DNA of 64,000 nt from Hyphodiscus hymeniophilus (taxonomy: Eukaryota; Ascomycota; Leotiomycetes; Helotiales; Hyphodiscaceae), in the NCBI GenBank assembly GCA_016508695.1, contig VNKQ01000009.1, positions 806,001 to 870,000 on the forward strand, written 5' to 3'. The first letter of the stretch is position 1; each line of letters starts with the position of its first letter. The notes under the pieces are model-generated. The model made no database searches and had not been told where the DNA came from. It saw only the letters and a program-made list of their open reading frames with translations. Made by a program: the position numbers and the translations under genes. Shown one piece after another: positions 47,513-57,784 of the stretch.

Positions 47513-48678
47513 TTTTCAAGTCGCTGTGGCCCTGCCGTTGGTCTTCAATGGTCATTCAGCAATATTGAGTCGACATCGTATTAAGCCGAATGTGTCGTTT
47601 TCAGCGCGATCATTTGAGTTGACGTAGTATCTGACGTCGCGGTCAAGGTATCGTAAGTCTGAGCGCCGACGGTTTTATTTCAGGATGGTAACGATATACC
47701 GAGTGCGCTCCCCCTTCGCTATAGTTGATTGCTTGTGGTGGTGTTGATGTTGTTGTTGAGTTGAGCTACGTTTGAGGTGCGTTTCTGGTGGTGATCGAAG
47801 AAAGTGGAGTAGCCCGAAGTCTAGACGGATCTTTTTCAATCCGAAGGCCGTGAGAGAATCTACTCCAGAATACAACAGCAATTCGGTGAAATTCCACACA
47901 AGTCAAAAATAGAGCCGATGAATCTCTATCGTCTCATCCGGCGAGGAGTTAGATGATGATCCTCATGGCTTCGCCACGCTGTGCCAAGCATCAGGACTTT
48001 GAGCTGCCATGTGCCGAGACTTCGAAAGATTCTTGGAAAGCTTATCTGCTGCAGTAATGCCTCGTCCTTTGAAAGAAGATCTCACAACGTGTCATGTTGA
48101 AGCTTGGAGAGATATGGTATCCCTTGTGAGATCTATTTGCGAAGCTTCTAGAGAGGCAAGACATCCTTTCTTGTGTTCTCGGAAGTACAATCTGCTCGCT
48201 CTTGGGATGCAGTCTTTTTTTTTAGACTTAATGGAGATTTCTATTTCGACTATTCAACAATCACTTGAAGGCCTTCGCAACTTTTGGGTGCCGCTTTGCT
48301 CTCCATCAAATCGGCTTTTGCTCATTAATGACGAGTCCAGACGGCTTTGATAGTGTACGGTAGTGCTCCCACTGTAGATGACCCTGAAGTGGGCACTATA
48401 AACCTGAGGTAATATCGAATCAAAAGCTAATATTAAAAGTCCAACTTCCTATCAAACTAAATATATAAGCTATTGATTTTATTGTCTTTCATAATTTCAA
48501 ATTATCATCACAGTAAAGGATAATCGGAATTAGCGTGTCCCTTCAGGGCGGGGTCCTCTGAAGTGGGAACCAGCTTCCCACATTCACAATATTCCCGATC
48601 CCTTCATCAATTGCAAACGTTTTCAGTCTGCGCACTCATTCCCACCCATTTGCAACATCCCCAAGGCAGTAACCTGTC
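47513..48678. other. Intergenic region, no supported gene
   Basis: Contains the palH promoter. A plus-strand frame at 48009-48350 (113 codons, starting MCRDFERFLESLS) has fair composition but no family I know and no context support. It could be a relic. Confidence 0.4.
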
Positions 48679-50007
48679 ATGGCGGCTCGAGCTATGAAGG
48701 CTGCAGTGATGCATACCATAGAAGGTCCAGAAGTCCTCACAGTACAGCAATGGCCGATACCTAACCTCAAACTGTCCAAGTCCTTCTTTGTGTAAGGGCC
48801 GTCGAGCTAAATCGGTCTGTAATAATAGACGAGGCAGTAAGCACTTTTTTTGATCTATGAGTTCGACCTCCTGGAGTTACCAAGAAAGAGCCAAGAGGGA
48901 AGTCAACTGGCCTGTGTTTGGTTGACCACTAATTGGTAGGAGGACCAGCTTTTCGACCTTCCATTCCTCTAGACTGTTCTTGATAAATTAGTTCTTGTTC
49001 ATGTTTATCTGGCCGGGCTGTGGAACAAATGGCTCTTCCTTAGAGCTGCCCCCAAAGTAGTCTTCTCTCAGTCGCTCAGACATATTGAAGCATGCGGGTT
49101 GATGATTGTTGTTGAAGGTTTCCCAAACTCAACGACCGGTTGTTGCCGACTTGGGCTGAAAGATGCCAGGGGCCATTCCGAGGTGTCGTTTTCTCGAGAA
49201 TACTAGGTACCGAAGCCGTTGGTACTGTAGAAGAGTCACCAGGAGGTGAATTCAGTGGGCGACGTTGTGGACACAGCAATGGGTGGTATGGGTCGTCGTT
49301 TTGATGGAAGATATGCTGAGTACACCTGCGTTCCTGTCGGCCAGGTCCAGGCCATCAAAACGGAACTGCCATGGGAGCAATTCGGCGCACTGTCAGAGAT
49401 GATGAACACCGCTTGGCGCTCCTTGTTCAGATCACTGCGGGCCTGCGGCTTCATAAAGATGATTATCTACTCCTTAGATGGGAAGCAACATCAGTAGGAC
49501 TAGCTACGGCTGCGATTGCAAAGAACCTCTGCGCCCATATGGCTGTCACAACGCGGAAACCAGAGCGAGAAGCCATGCTCAAGGCCAACTGTGCAAACGA
49601 GGTGTATTGATGATGGCTCTATTGCTGAAAAATTCAAAAGAAAACACCCGCAGAAATTCAGCAAGAACCAGAGCTGGTTGGGGGGTCACAACACTAGCTG
49701 ATTCGACGCAATGTGTACAAGACAATGGCATTGTCTGTGGTGCGGAATCGTGGAAGGCAAATAGGTGTTTGGGAATTTCTATCTTAATGCTGTCATTCCA
49801 ACCTCGGTCTGCCTGACAGCTTTCTCAAGCCATGGGCAGTATTTCATGGCTACGCCACGATAATCACTCGCTCAGCAGGTTGCGAAGGGAACGATCATGG
49901 TTCCCATCAATACTTGTGCACTGGATCAGATAGTTGAGGCTCATCAGGTTATGGATAAGAGCACTGCTGCGGCGAAGGTTGTGATTCTCGTGGAGTATAA
50001 GAAATAG
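48679..50007 (+). pseudogene. Zinc-type alcohol dehydrogenase / quinone oxidoreductase pseudogene
   Basis: Pieces of one MDR-superfamily protein can be followed in order but in changing frames. The start is MAARAMKAAVMHTIEGPEVL at 48679, then VELNRS near 48803. After about 250 bp of foreign or unaligned sequence come GLKDARGHSEVSF, ILGTEAVGTVEESPGGEF, VVDTAMGGMGRRFDGRYAEY (49246 on), TSVGLATAAIAKN with TTRKPEREAMLKAN, DGSIAEKF, GVTTLADSTQCVQDNGIVC and finally ALDQIVEAHQVMDKS, ending at 50007. At least five frameshifts and a premature stop after the first exon-like piece rule out a working enzyme. The intact family binds NADPH and reduces quinones or aldehydes. Both ends survive, so decay happened in place. 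Confidence 0.85.
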
Positions 50008-50983
50008 AGAATAATCCAAATACTGGAGCGAAACTTGCGCTGGCAGTTTGAGGCGCTTATTATCGAGCAAGATTTGTTCAAATAGAGAACGCAGGGAAAA
50101 CCATATGTCAAAGCATGGCATGCAAACAATTCGCCAAGTTCAAAATCAAGCGTACGAGTAACTGAGGGAACTGGAGTAGCGAACTTGGACTTCGTCGAGT
50201 TGTTCTTAATAGACTCTGACCGCCCTACGAATATTTTGTGGAGATAGTTGACCGCAGTCAGAGATTGAGAAGGTCTCTTCGATGTTCCAAGGGGGTTTGG
50301 CATCAAAATAGTATTGAGGCGTTCTGGGCCAATTGGGGGATGTAATTAAATATTTTCGAACGGATCCCTCGATAGAGAAAAACCCCTTCCATTGCCTATT
50401 TAATGTCTTCCAAGATATTAATAGAAATGCAACAGAAGGGCAAAACAACACGGTCCGCATAGAAGTGACTGCCTGATAAAAACTCCACGATTTGATTGAG
50501 AGCTGATCAAGGTCAAGAGGTACAGTAAAGTCCTCCATTTTTCATCACCCGAAGGAGCATAGGGCGAAAACCCCCTGACGCTGCCCTACAATTGCGAAAC
50601 ACATCACGCAGCCCCAGGAATTATCTTGATCTCAATTGCGAAGCTCACTGAATCCCCTACGCTCTTTTTCTTCCTAAAGTCGTCAGCGACTACGCAGGTC
50701 ATAGTCGTCAATTTCTACCAGCAGTTCTCTCCATCGAAACTCCAGTCGGCCCTTCCTGCGTTGAACAATATCCCAACCTCTCTTTCACGAGCAACAAGGG
50801 CTGTTTACGGCCCAGTGCCGTGCAATCGCTTCTTTGCATTCTGGACGTTCGGGTCAAAAGCTCACAGGCTGATCTCTGTGTATAATATTGGATGACATCT
50901 AACTGGGAAACTGTTGAACTCTTGCTTTAACAAGCGCATAGAAACCTTCTTTAATTGGAAGGGCTCCATGCTGTCGAGACACG
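50008..50983. other. Intergenic region with weak minus-strand coding-like frames
   Basis: Two adjoining minus-strand frames, 50538-50206 (contains SPNWPRTPQYYFDAKPPWN) and 50306-49944 (contains VPSVTRTLDFELGELFACH), have protein-like sequence in different frames, as in a frameshifted relic. The second runs over the 3' end of the pseudogene. No family recognised. The right end is the 5' flank of the TeaC-like gene. Confidence 0.3.
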
Positions 50984-53900
50984 ATGACGAGACCGGAAAT
51001 AATACGAGCAGGCAGGTCTTTCTTTGGATTATCAAGAATCGCTTGCTAATAGTTGCAGACTCCATTGATCTTCAAGACCAAGACGCACCTTCTGCGAAAG
51101 ATCACACGCGACAGCCTGCCCACCCGAAACCCCTAGGTACTGGTCCTCCAGCTCCACATCAGGCCGAAGCATTGCGCGAAGTTGCTGCGGAAGCAGCTGA
51201 ACAGAATCACCGGAGTCCTCGTGTATCGAAAGAATGGACGAATGGCGCAGAGTACCAACAATACGAGGACGATGAATTGGCTGCTGGCGTAACGTCCTCC
51301 TTGACTGGTGCGAATCTCCAGCAACAAGACTCGTTAGCTGTTGCGCAAAATGGTGGTCACACAGGCTCGACGGCTGAGGACGCGGAAATGGCAGATGCAG
51401 AGGGCGACGACGGGATGGATGACGATATGATGGACAAGATCTCAAGCTCCCCATCTATCGATGATGGTGGGTATTTCCTTCCTCCAATGTGGCCCCAACG
51501 CTCCGACTCTCTTTCGCGTACAGCCAGGTCGACCTGCTCTCTATCGGTCTCACAAGCGTGCGGCCAAAGTTCATCACCATTTGTGGAGACTCCTGAACAC
51601 TTTCCTTTACGACCATTGCCTGAACCGATCGACAAGGACGCGATTCAAGTATTGCAGGCATATGCGTATCATCATCATTCTCAGGGTGAGTATCTGGATC
51701 CAAACCAGGACGGCGAACTCAACTTCAACTTGAATAACGAAATAACGGACATGCTCTCACCGCTCCCCTCGGACGTCCTTGACCAATGCATGAAGTCATC
51801 CGTAGAACACTACGATGAAGATTATGAACTTGACTCCTTCTCTGAAGAAATACTTGCGGGGAATGTAGAGTTGGACGATGCTTCTGGCCACGAAGAGGAT
51901 GAAGAGAACGAACGATACCCAACAATATCCTACAAAGAGAATGAAGAACTCTCCACAATATACTACGAAGGGAACGAAGGACTGCCAACAATACCCTACG
52001 AAGAGTCCGAGGATGATGATGACTATGACCTTCCTTTCACTGATGATTCCAGGTTCATTGACTCGGGATGGGGTGGAGAATGCTTACAAGAACTAGAGGA
52101 CATTGATTTCGAATTCGTTTACGCATTACACACTTTCGTCGCAACGGTCGAGGGACAAGCAAATGCTACCAAAGGTGATACGATGGTTTTGCTTGATGAT
52201 AGCAACAGCTACTGGTGGCTTGTGAGGGTAGTGAAAGACAGCAGTATTGGTCCGTTAACGAAATCGTCAGTGACGGGGAATTGTTTACTGACCTCGCTTC
52301 AGGCTACCTACCAGCCGAACACATTGAAACTCCCACTGAGAGACTTGCTCGCCTGAATAAGCACCGCAATATTGATGTATGTTCTCAGTCCGATTTCCAT
52401 GAGACCAAGAGACTGTCGTCTAATCTAGCACAGCTCACCTCTACAATGCTTGGCGATCAAGCAGAGAAGACCAAAAATCCTTTGAAGAAGGTAATTCGGA
52501 GACGGAACGCAAAGACTGTGACGTTCACCGCGCCTACGTATGTCGAAGCATCAGACATCGATTATTCAACAGATGAAGAGGATGGAGAAGGCGATTTCTT
52601 CGGTCAAAATGGAGAGAAAGAGCCGACCGGCGATGAGAAAGAGCTCGACCACGAGGATTATGGGGTCGCTGCCGTGGAACCTCTGAATCCTCGGGCAGAA
52701 GTTCGGGAAGTCAAGCAGGAGAGTGATGACATGGCCCTCGCAAAGGATAGCTCCGATGCTGTCAGGACGAGTGACGAGATCTTTGAAGGAAAATTAGAAA
52801 GCAAACAGTCCAGGAATGGAACTGTGAGGAACACTGACTCTTTCTTCAAAGACGATTCCGTGGAAACCCGCAAAATCACCCTTACACCGAATTTGCTGCG
52901 TGATGACTCGAGTACTTCTACTCGCACATCGAATGATTCGAAGGAGCTCAAACAACGACCCAGTCTGGACAAACTCGAGAAAGATTCTGTTGCTGACAAG
53001 AGCAAAGATAAAAAAGACAAAAAGGACAAGAAAGAGAAAGATAAGAAACCAGGAATGCTCAGTGGACTTTTCAAACGAAAGGATAAGAAATCGAAGTTGC
53101 AAGACGACGACATTGATGAGCTGATTATGGGCAAGCGGTCCACCGAGGACCCTAGCGCGTCCCCGTGCCAAGCAAAGACTCAGAAGAGGTTTTAACGGAG
53201 GACAGTATCCAGGCCCAAACGCCGGAAGTACAAAGGCATCCAAGCAAACTACAGAAGCATCCACGTACAGACGTTTCGCCGGTGCGGAAACCTTCGCAAG
53301 CAAAGGCTGCTGAGCCTCAACAATTGTCTGCGCCTGAACGTCCGATTCCTGTTGAAGCAGTTCAGCAACCTTCCATGCGTTTGGTTCAACCAGATACGAG
53401 TGCTGAAGAACACAAGCCGCGAGAACTGTCTCCCGAACTTACTCGAGGGCCTACTGTAACGCCACCGAAGGAACAGAAGTCTGGCGGTACGATTTCAAAG
53501 ATTCTTCGATCGGCAAGCACAAACAATTCTGATCCCAAGCCTGTTAAAGCCAAGAAGGCCAAGTCTCGCGTGGAGCTAGATGATTTCGACTCCTCTCCAG
53601 AAATATCACCTGTCGAAGAACCTCCTCGAGGACTTGCTAAGCAGCCCCAACGTCCAATTCCTGGTAGCTTTCCCGACAGCTATGCTAGCTACAGTGCACC
53701 GCCCTCGACCGAGAAATACAATACGCAGGAGAGACTATCAGAATCTCCAGTACAAGTATCTCCTTTTATGGCATCGCAGTCATATCCACCCCCACTCATG
53801 GTTGATTCTTCAAGTCAAGAAGAACCTGCATCTCCAGTATCTTCACCGTCGCCAGAGTTGATCGATGCGGAAGACACCAGAGAGAAAAAGGGTAGCTCGA

Positions 53901-54205
53901 CAACATCGACCTCCACTGCCACGTGGAGTGATGCCAATCTGAGAACCTTTTTTGATGATGATGCCGATATTAAGGACCTGCTGGTGGTGGTCTACGATAA
54001 GTCAGGGGTAGTTCCTGCGGGTCCGGATCATCCGATTACTGGGAATCTCTTCAGAGATGAAAATGTCAAGTTGGCAGATATAACCAATGCAAGTTTTCTC
54101 CTCATCCCTGTTATCTGATACATCTGACTGATAGTTTTGTAGCGCCTTGACGGTATGCTTGGAGACTGGCTTTCGCGTAAGATGAGAGCTCAGGCCTCGA
54201 GGTAA
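50984..54205 (+). CDS. teaC: Cell-polarity SH3 protein, Tea4/TeaC/Bud14 type (apparent frameshift)
   Basis: Polarity factor family that links microtubule tips and protein phosphatase 1 to cell-end growth sites. Inferred exons: 50984-51011, 51059-52249, 52303-52376, 52434-54088, 54143-54205. The N-terminus MTRPEIIRA|DSIDLQDQD forms only across a GC-AG intron. A long acidic, Pro/Ser-rich region leads to an SH3 domain (YALHTFVATVEGQANATKGD, YWWLVRVVKDSSI|GYLPAEHI). A PP1-docking RVxF-like motif (KTVTF) follows at about 52510, then a Lys/Asp repeat (KDKKDKKDKK), and a conserved C-terminal module ending ADITN|RLDGMLGDWLSRKMR. The exon sum is 3011 nt, one short of a multiple of three: the frame slips at a run of four C at 53161-53164, and one more base there would make it continuous (about 1003 residues). 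This may be an assembly error or a real mutation. Confidence 0.85.
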
Positions 54206-54712
54206 CAGGCGAATGGGCCTGTACATGTAACACGACGCATGATAACGAAGCGGGGAAGCGGGTTCTTATGGCGTACAGGCAATTAGGCAACTCAGGGTTG
54301 GGCTGGGGAATACCATCTCGAATCTTACATGAAAACTTTGTATATCAACCCTACCGTTATTGACGGTTGTCTCACGTCGCTGCACCCCTGCACAACTCTA
54401 ATGAGGGTGAGAGCCCCACAAAGCTCTGTGTCGACTCTATCCTGCATCCTGAGAAACATACTGCAAAACATCTGTGATAAATTTTACTCGAATCCATAAC
54501 TCTTGTGCGTAGAATATTGTCCTCATATGCCCCTCTATCGCCGGTTCTTTACATTCCTGGTGCTATCTCTTTATTCTATTATTGGGTACAGGGGTTAAAC
54601 GCCCAAAGCGTCGCTCCTTTTGTCCAAGCGGCTGCATCTGGACTTCGAACATCAAGCTCATTGTTTCTACCCGCCATCCTCACTATTGCGCATTCGATCC
54701 CACTGCAGCAGC
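54206..54712. other. Intergenic region between the TeaC-like gene and STE50
   Basis: About 500 bases that must contain the TeaC-like 3' UTR and the STE50 promoter. No other feature seen. Confidence 0.6.
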
Positions 54713-56459
54713 ATGGCATTCGAGTCTGGAACTGCTTATCCCGAGAGCGATGCAGATGACGAGGTACGTGTCATCCTAATACTCATGTTCTGTCTCCTTG
54801 TATAAGGCTCTGGAGCTGAGGAGACGAACTCTTGAGACATGCGGCTACGCAGAACTGCTCCTAAGGCAGCTAATTTAGCCAGTCAGTAAATACACACGCT
54901 GATCAACTGATAGTACGAACGCTCTGTAGCCCTGGCCACAGACTCGGAGAATTCGCCTACAGATAGTGAAGGGCCCTCATCCCAGGAGCACACGCCAACG
55001 ACATATGGTGCCCATAGCAGTGGAGATCGACTACCAGAAACAATCATAACTGAGTGGACGGCTGACGAATGTGCGGATTTTGTGAGCAGTCTGGGCTTGA
55101 GACAATACGGAGATCAGTTCTTGGGTATGTTACTGGGTACGAGTGGCCAAAGGACGGACCCTGACATATAACAGACAATGAAATTGTTGGCGAGGCATTG
55201 GTGGCATTACAACATGACGATTTGAAGCAGATGGGCGTGACAAGTGTTGGGCATCGGCTTACAATCCTCAAAAGCGTTTATGACATCAAGGTCAAGCAAG
55301 ATATACCTATAGAGGGCGATCATTACGTTCCTTTATGTAAGTATTGTTTGAAACTACAATTCCAATGTATCATACTGACGACCATCCAGCGGCAGATGCA
55401 GAGGCCCAATACGCCACGGCTACCCTTAACGACATTCGACAGCTCGTCGAGCAACTGCGGCTACGGGACGAGAGAATGAGTATTGCAGAGCAGGAGTTAA
55501 GGCGGATTACAGCGGATTATGCACGATTGAGGGAAGATCTCTTGCCAGTATTTCGAATGGCCAAAGAAGGGAAACCTTTACCTTATCCATCTCAGGATAC
55601 TAACAACCAAGCCTCATATAACAATTACGATACTTCGAACACGATCTCGCCGCCGGCACCAACACCATCCTCGACACAATCAGGCGGCGGATTGTCAAGA
55701 AAATTCTCTACCAAAAAGCTGTTCTTCGAGTCAACACCGAAGAATGCATCTCCTACATATATGCAATCTAGCCAAGACAGGTCTTTGATGGAACAAGCTC
55801 TGGATCCTGCCAATGCAGCAGAAAGGGCAGTTCTATCCTCCTCACATCTAGCAGCAATGAACGGTGGATCTCAGCCATCAACATCACCAGGGCATCCGTC
55901 CCCGAACCAACCCTCACCAACTTCTCCTCCGACGCTCAGTGGATCAACACTTGCATCCCGCTCCTATCGATCCGACCAACCTACACCAGCGCGAAGCACA
56001 TTCCAAGAAAATGACTATCAACCCTCGACTTACCGCGATAGCGCGAAACCAGTCCCCTCACGGCGAGCGCAGACGCCTGCGCCAGACACACCGGCCGCGG
56101 GAAGTAGTGGCGGAGCATCAGTGGAAATCTTCAAGTCTTTCCGTGTCAGTATGGAAGATCCTTGCTACAAAGTCTTACCCGCTGCACTTCGAAAATACAA
56201 CATCAATGCACCCTGGGAACAATACGCCTTATATATCGTATATGGGGACAACGAACGCTGTTTAGGCATGGAAGAAAAGCCTTTGATCCTGTTCAAGCAA
56301 CTTGATAAAGAAGGCAAGAAGCCCATGTTCATGCTACGCAAAATAGCACAGAATGTTGATCCGCAAGTCGGCGATGGCCCGTCCTCTGCCGGGCTGGATG
56401 GACGAAGTGTCGGACGAGGGCAAAGCTCGACGTACGACCCTCCAGGTGGCATCATATAA
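54713..56459 (+). CDS. ste50: MAPK pathway adaptor STE50 (SAM and RA domains)
   Basis: Adaptor that holds the MAPKKK Ste11 via its SAM domain and binds Cdc42/Ras-type GTPases via its RA domain, feeding the mating/invasion and osmotic MAPK pathways. Exons 54713-54763, 54914-55124, 55175-55336 and 55390-56459 give 497 residues. The SAM domain is at about 60-127 (EWTADECADFVSSLGL, then HDDLKQMGVTSVGHRLTIL), followed by a coiled-coil-like stretch (LRLRDERMSIAEQELRRI). A Ser/Pro-rich linker leads to an RA domain at about 387-461 (IFKSFRVSMEDPCYKVLP through FKQLDKEGKKPMFMLRK). Introns 2 and 3 (50 and 53 nt) are secure by frame. Intron 1 (54764-54913, 150 nt) is the weakest call, although it keeps frame (ADDE|YERSV). 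Confidence 0.9.
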
Positions 56460-57784
56460 GGCCATGGCATTGCGTACATGGATCTTCGTTATTGGAGTTG
56501 GTCATTGCATAGCGGCGGAAACGTAAATCTAGACGGCATATTGCAGCCGAACTTGACTGGAGTATATGTAGGATTTGAACCTTGGGTAAAGCGAAAGCGC
56601 TTGTATTTTTGGATGACAGTATTTCCTTTGTGTCACCTGATTATTTCTGGTTGATCTGTGGCACAAGATTGATGGGAGCGGTTACCCATCCCTTACTGGA
56701 ATAGCTTGAAGGAGAGATGGGAAATGTTGTATGATGTGAAAGGGCAGCTGAGATAAAGTCAGTGAATAAAGAGTCACTTTCTGTTCCATGTACAAGTCTC
56801 TCTTGGTCGAATGAAAACACGATCAACTCGATCAAGTCCTTGTGACAATAATTTCGGTTGCAAAGTGGACATTGTAAACATAACATGAATAGGGGTTGTA
56901 TGCGAGCATGGGAATGCTTCACACCTGTAACTCTTTCGCGCGTTGCAGTTTCTGATTGTCTTCATTTTCTTTACGGTGAGCCAAGAGATGAAATAATCAG
57001 GGAAATGAATCAATGCTTGGGTGGCGATGTGGCGAATGGGTATTCCCACCACCCCTACACATCACATTCTCATTCAAGCCAATGCTCCTGGATCTTTGCT
57101 GTATTTCGTAAATCTTGAATTACTTCATCTTGTCTCTTGAGCGCTCTATCCATAAAGGTTGCTGCAAAAGAGAGTCAAGAGCTTGCAGAATCTACAAGGC
57201 TAAGTTTGTAAATTATTTTGTTGCACATCTCACGGACTCGTTCTCATCTATCGAGCTATTGTTTGCAGAGGATAAGAGAGCTCTTCCCAACAACGTAGCC
57301 CAGCAATATAGCCCAATATCATGCGCTAAACATGGAGTTTGAGAATGCATGTGAGGTAAATACTCACCATTGCGACACTGCAGTTGGGGAAACGTGAAGT
57401 ATTTCGTTGATATATTCGTGATTCCCGAGAAGGTTCCGCGTTGACCGGATTATATGACATGTTTCGCACTAGTACCAATAACCATACAAGTTCAGCGACA
57501 GGTAACTCCATCCTTTATGTATGAAAGGCGGAAGCCAATTCCAGCTTGTGTTGGCCCAACCAAAGGTGCTACAAAGGGTAGGAGGACGTAAATGCTAGCC
57601 GAATGTACATGCATATCATGCAGCTTGCTTTACCAACTCAATCACCTAAATCATGTCAAGTTCCTATCCACCTGCCATTTGCAATATGTATTGGGCTCAA
57701 AGTTTTAAAATGGATAAGTCTTCGTCTCGTCTATTTCATACAAGTCATCACATTCCTTCCTGAACACCTAGAACTGGGGTATCA
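56460..57784. other. Convergent intergenic region, no gene seen
   Basis: About 1.3 kb between the 3' ends of STE50 and the next minus-strand gene. A tRNA B-box-like GGATTTGAACC at 56570 lacks a foldable tRNA. Small overlapping frames have no family resemblance. Confidence 0.5.

Noticed and set aside
52215..53195. An independent gene downstream of the SH3 protein
   Set aside because: It continues the same TeaC-like protein after the 53-nt intron at 52250-52302, which completes the SH3 domain (DSSI|GYLPAEH).
56565..56585. tRNA B box on the minus strand (GGATTTGAACC on the plus strand)
   Set aside because: The T arm would pair poorly and neither an anticodon arm nor an A box can be found next to it.
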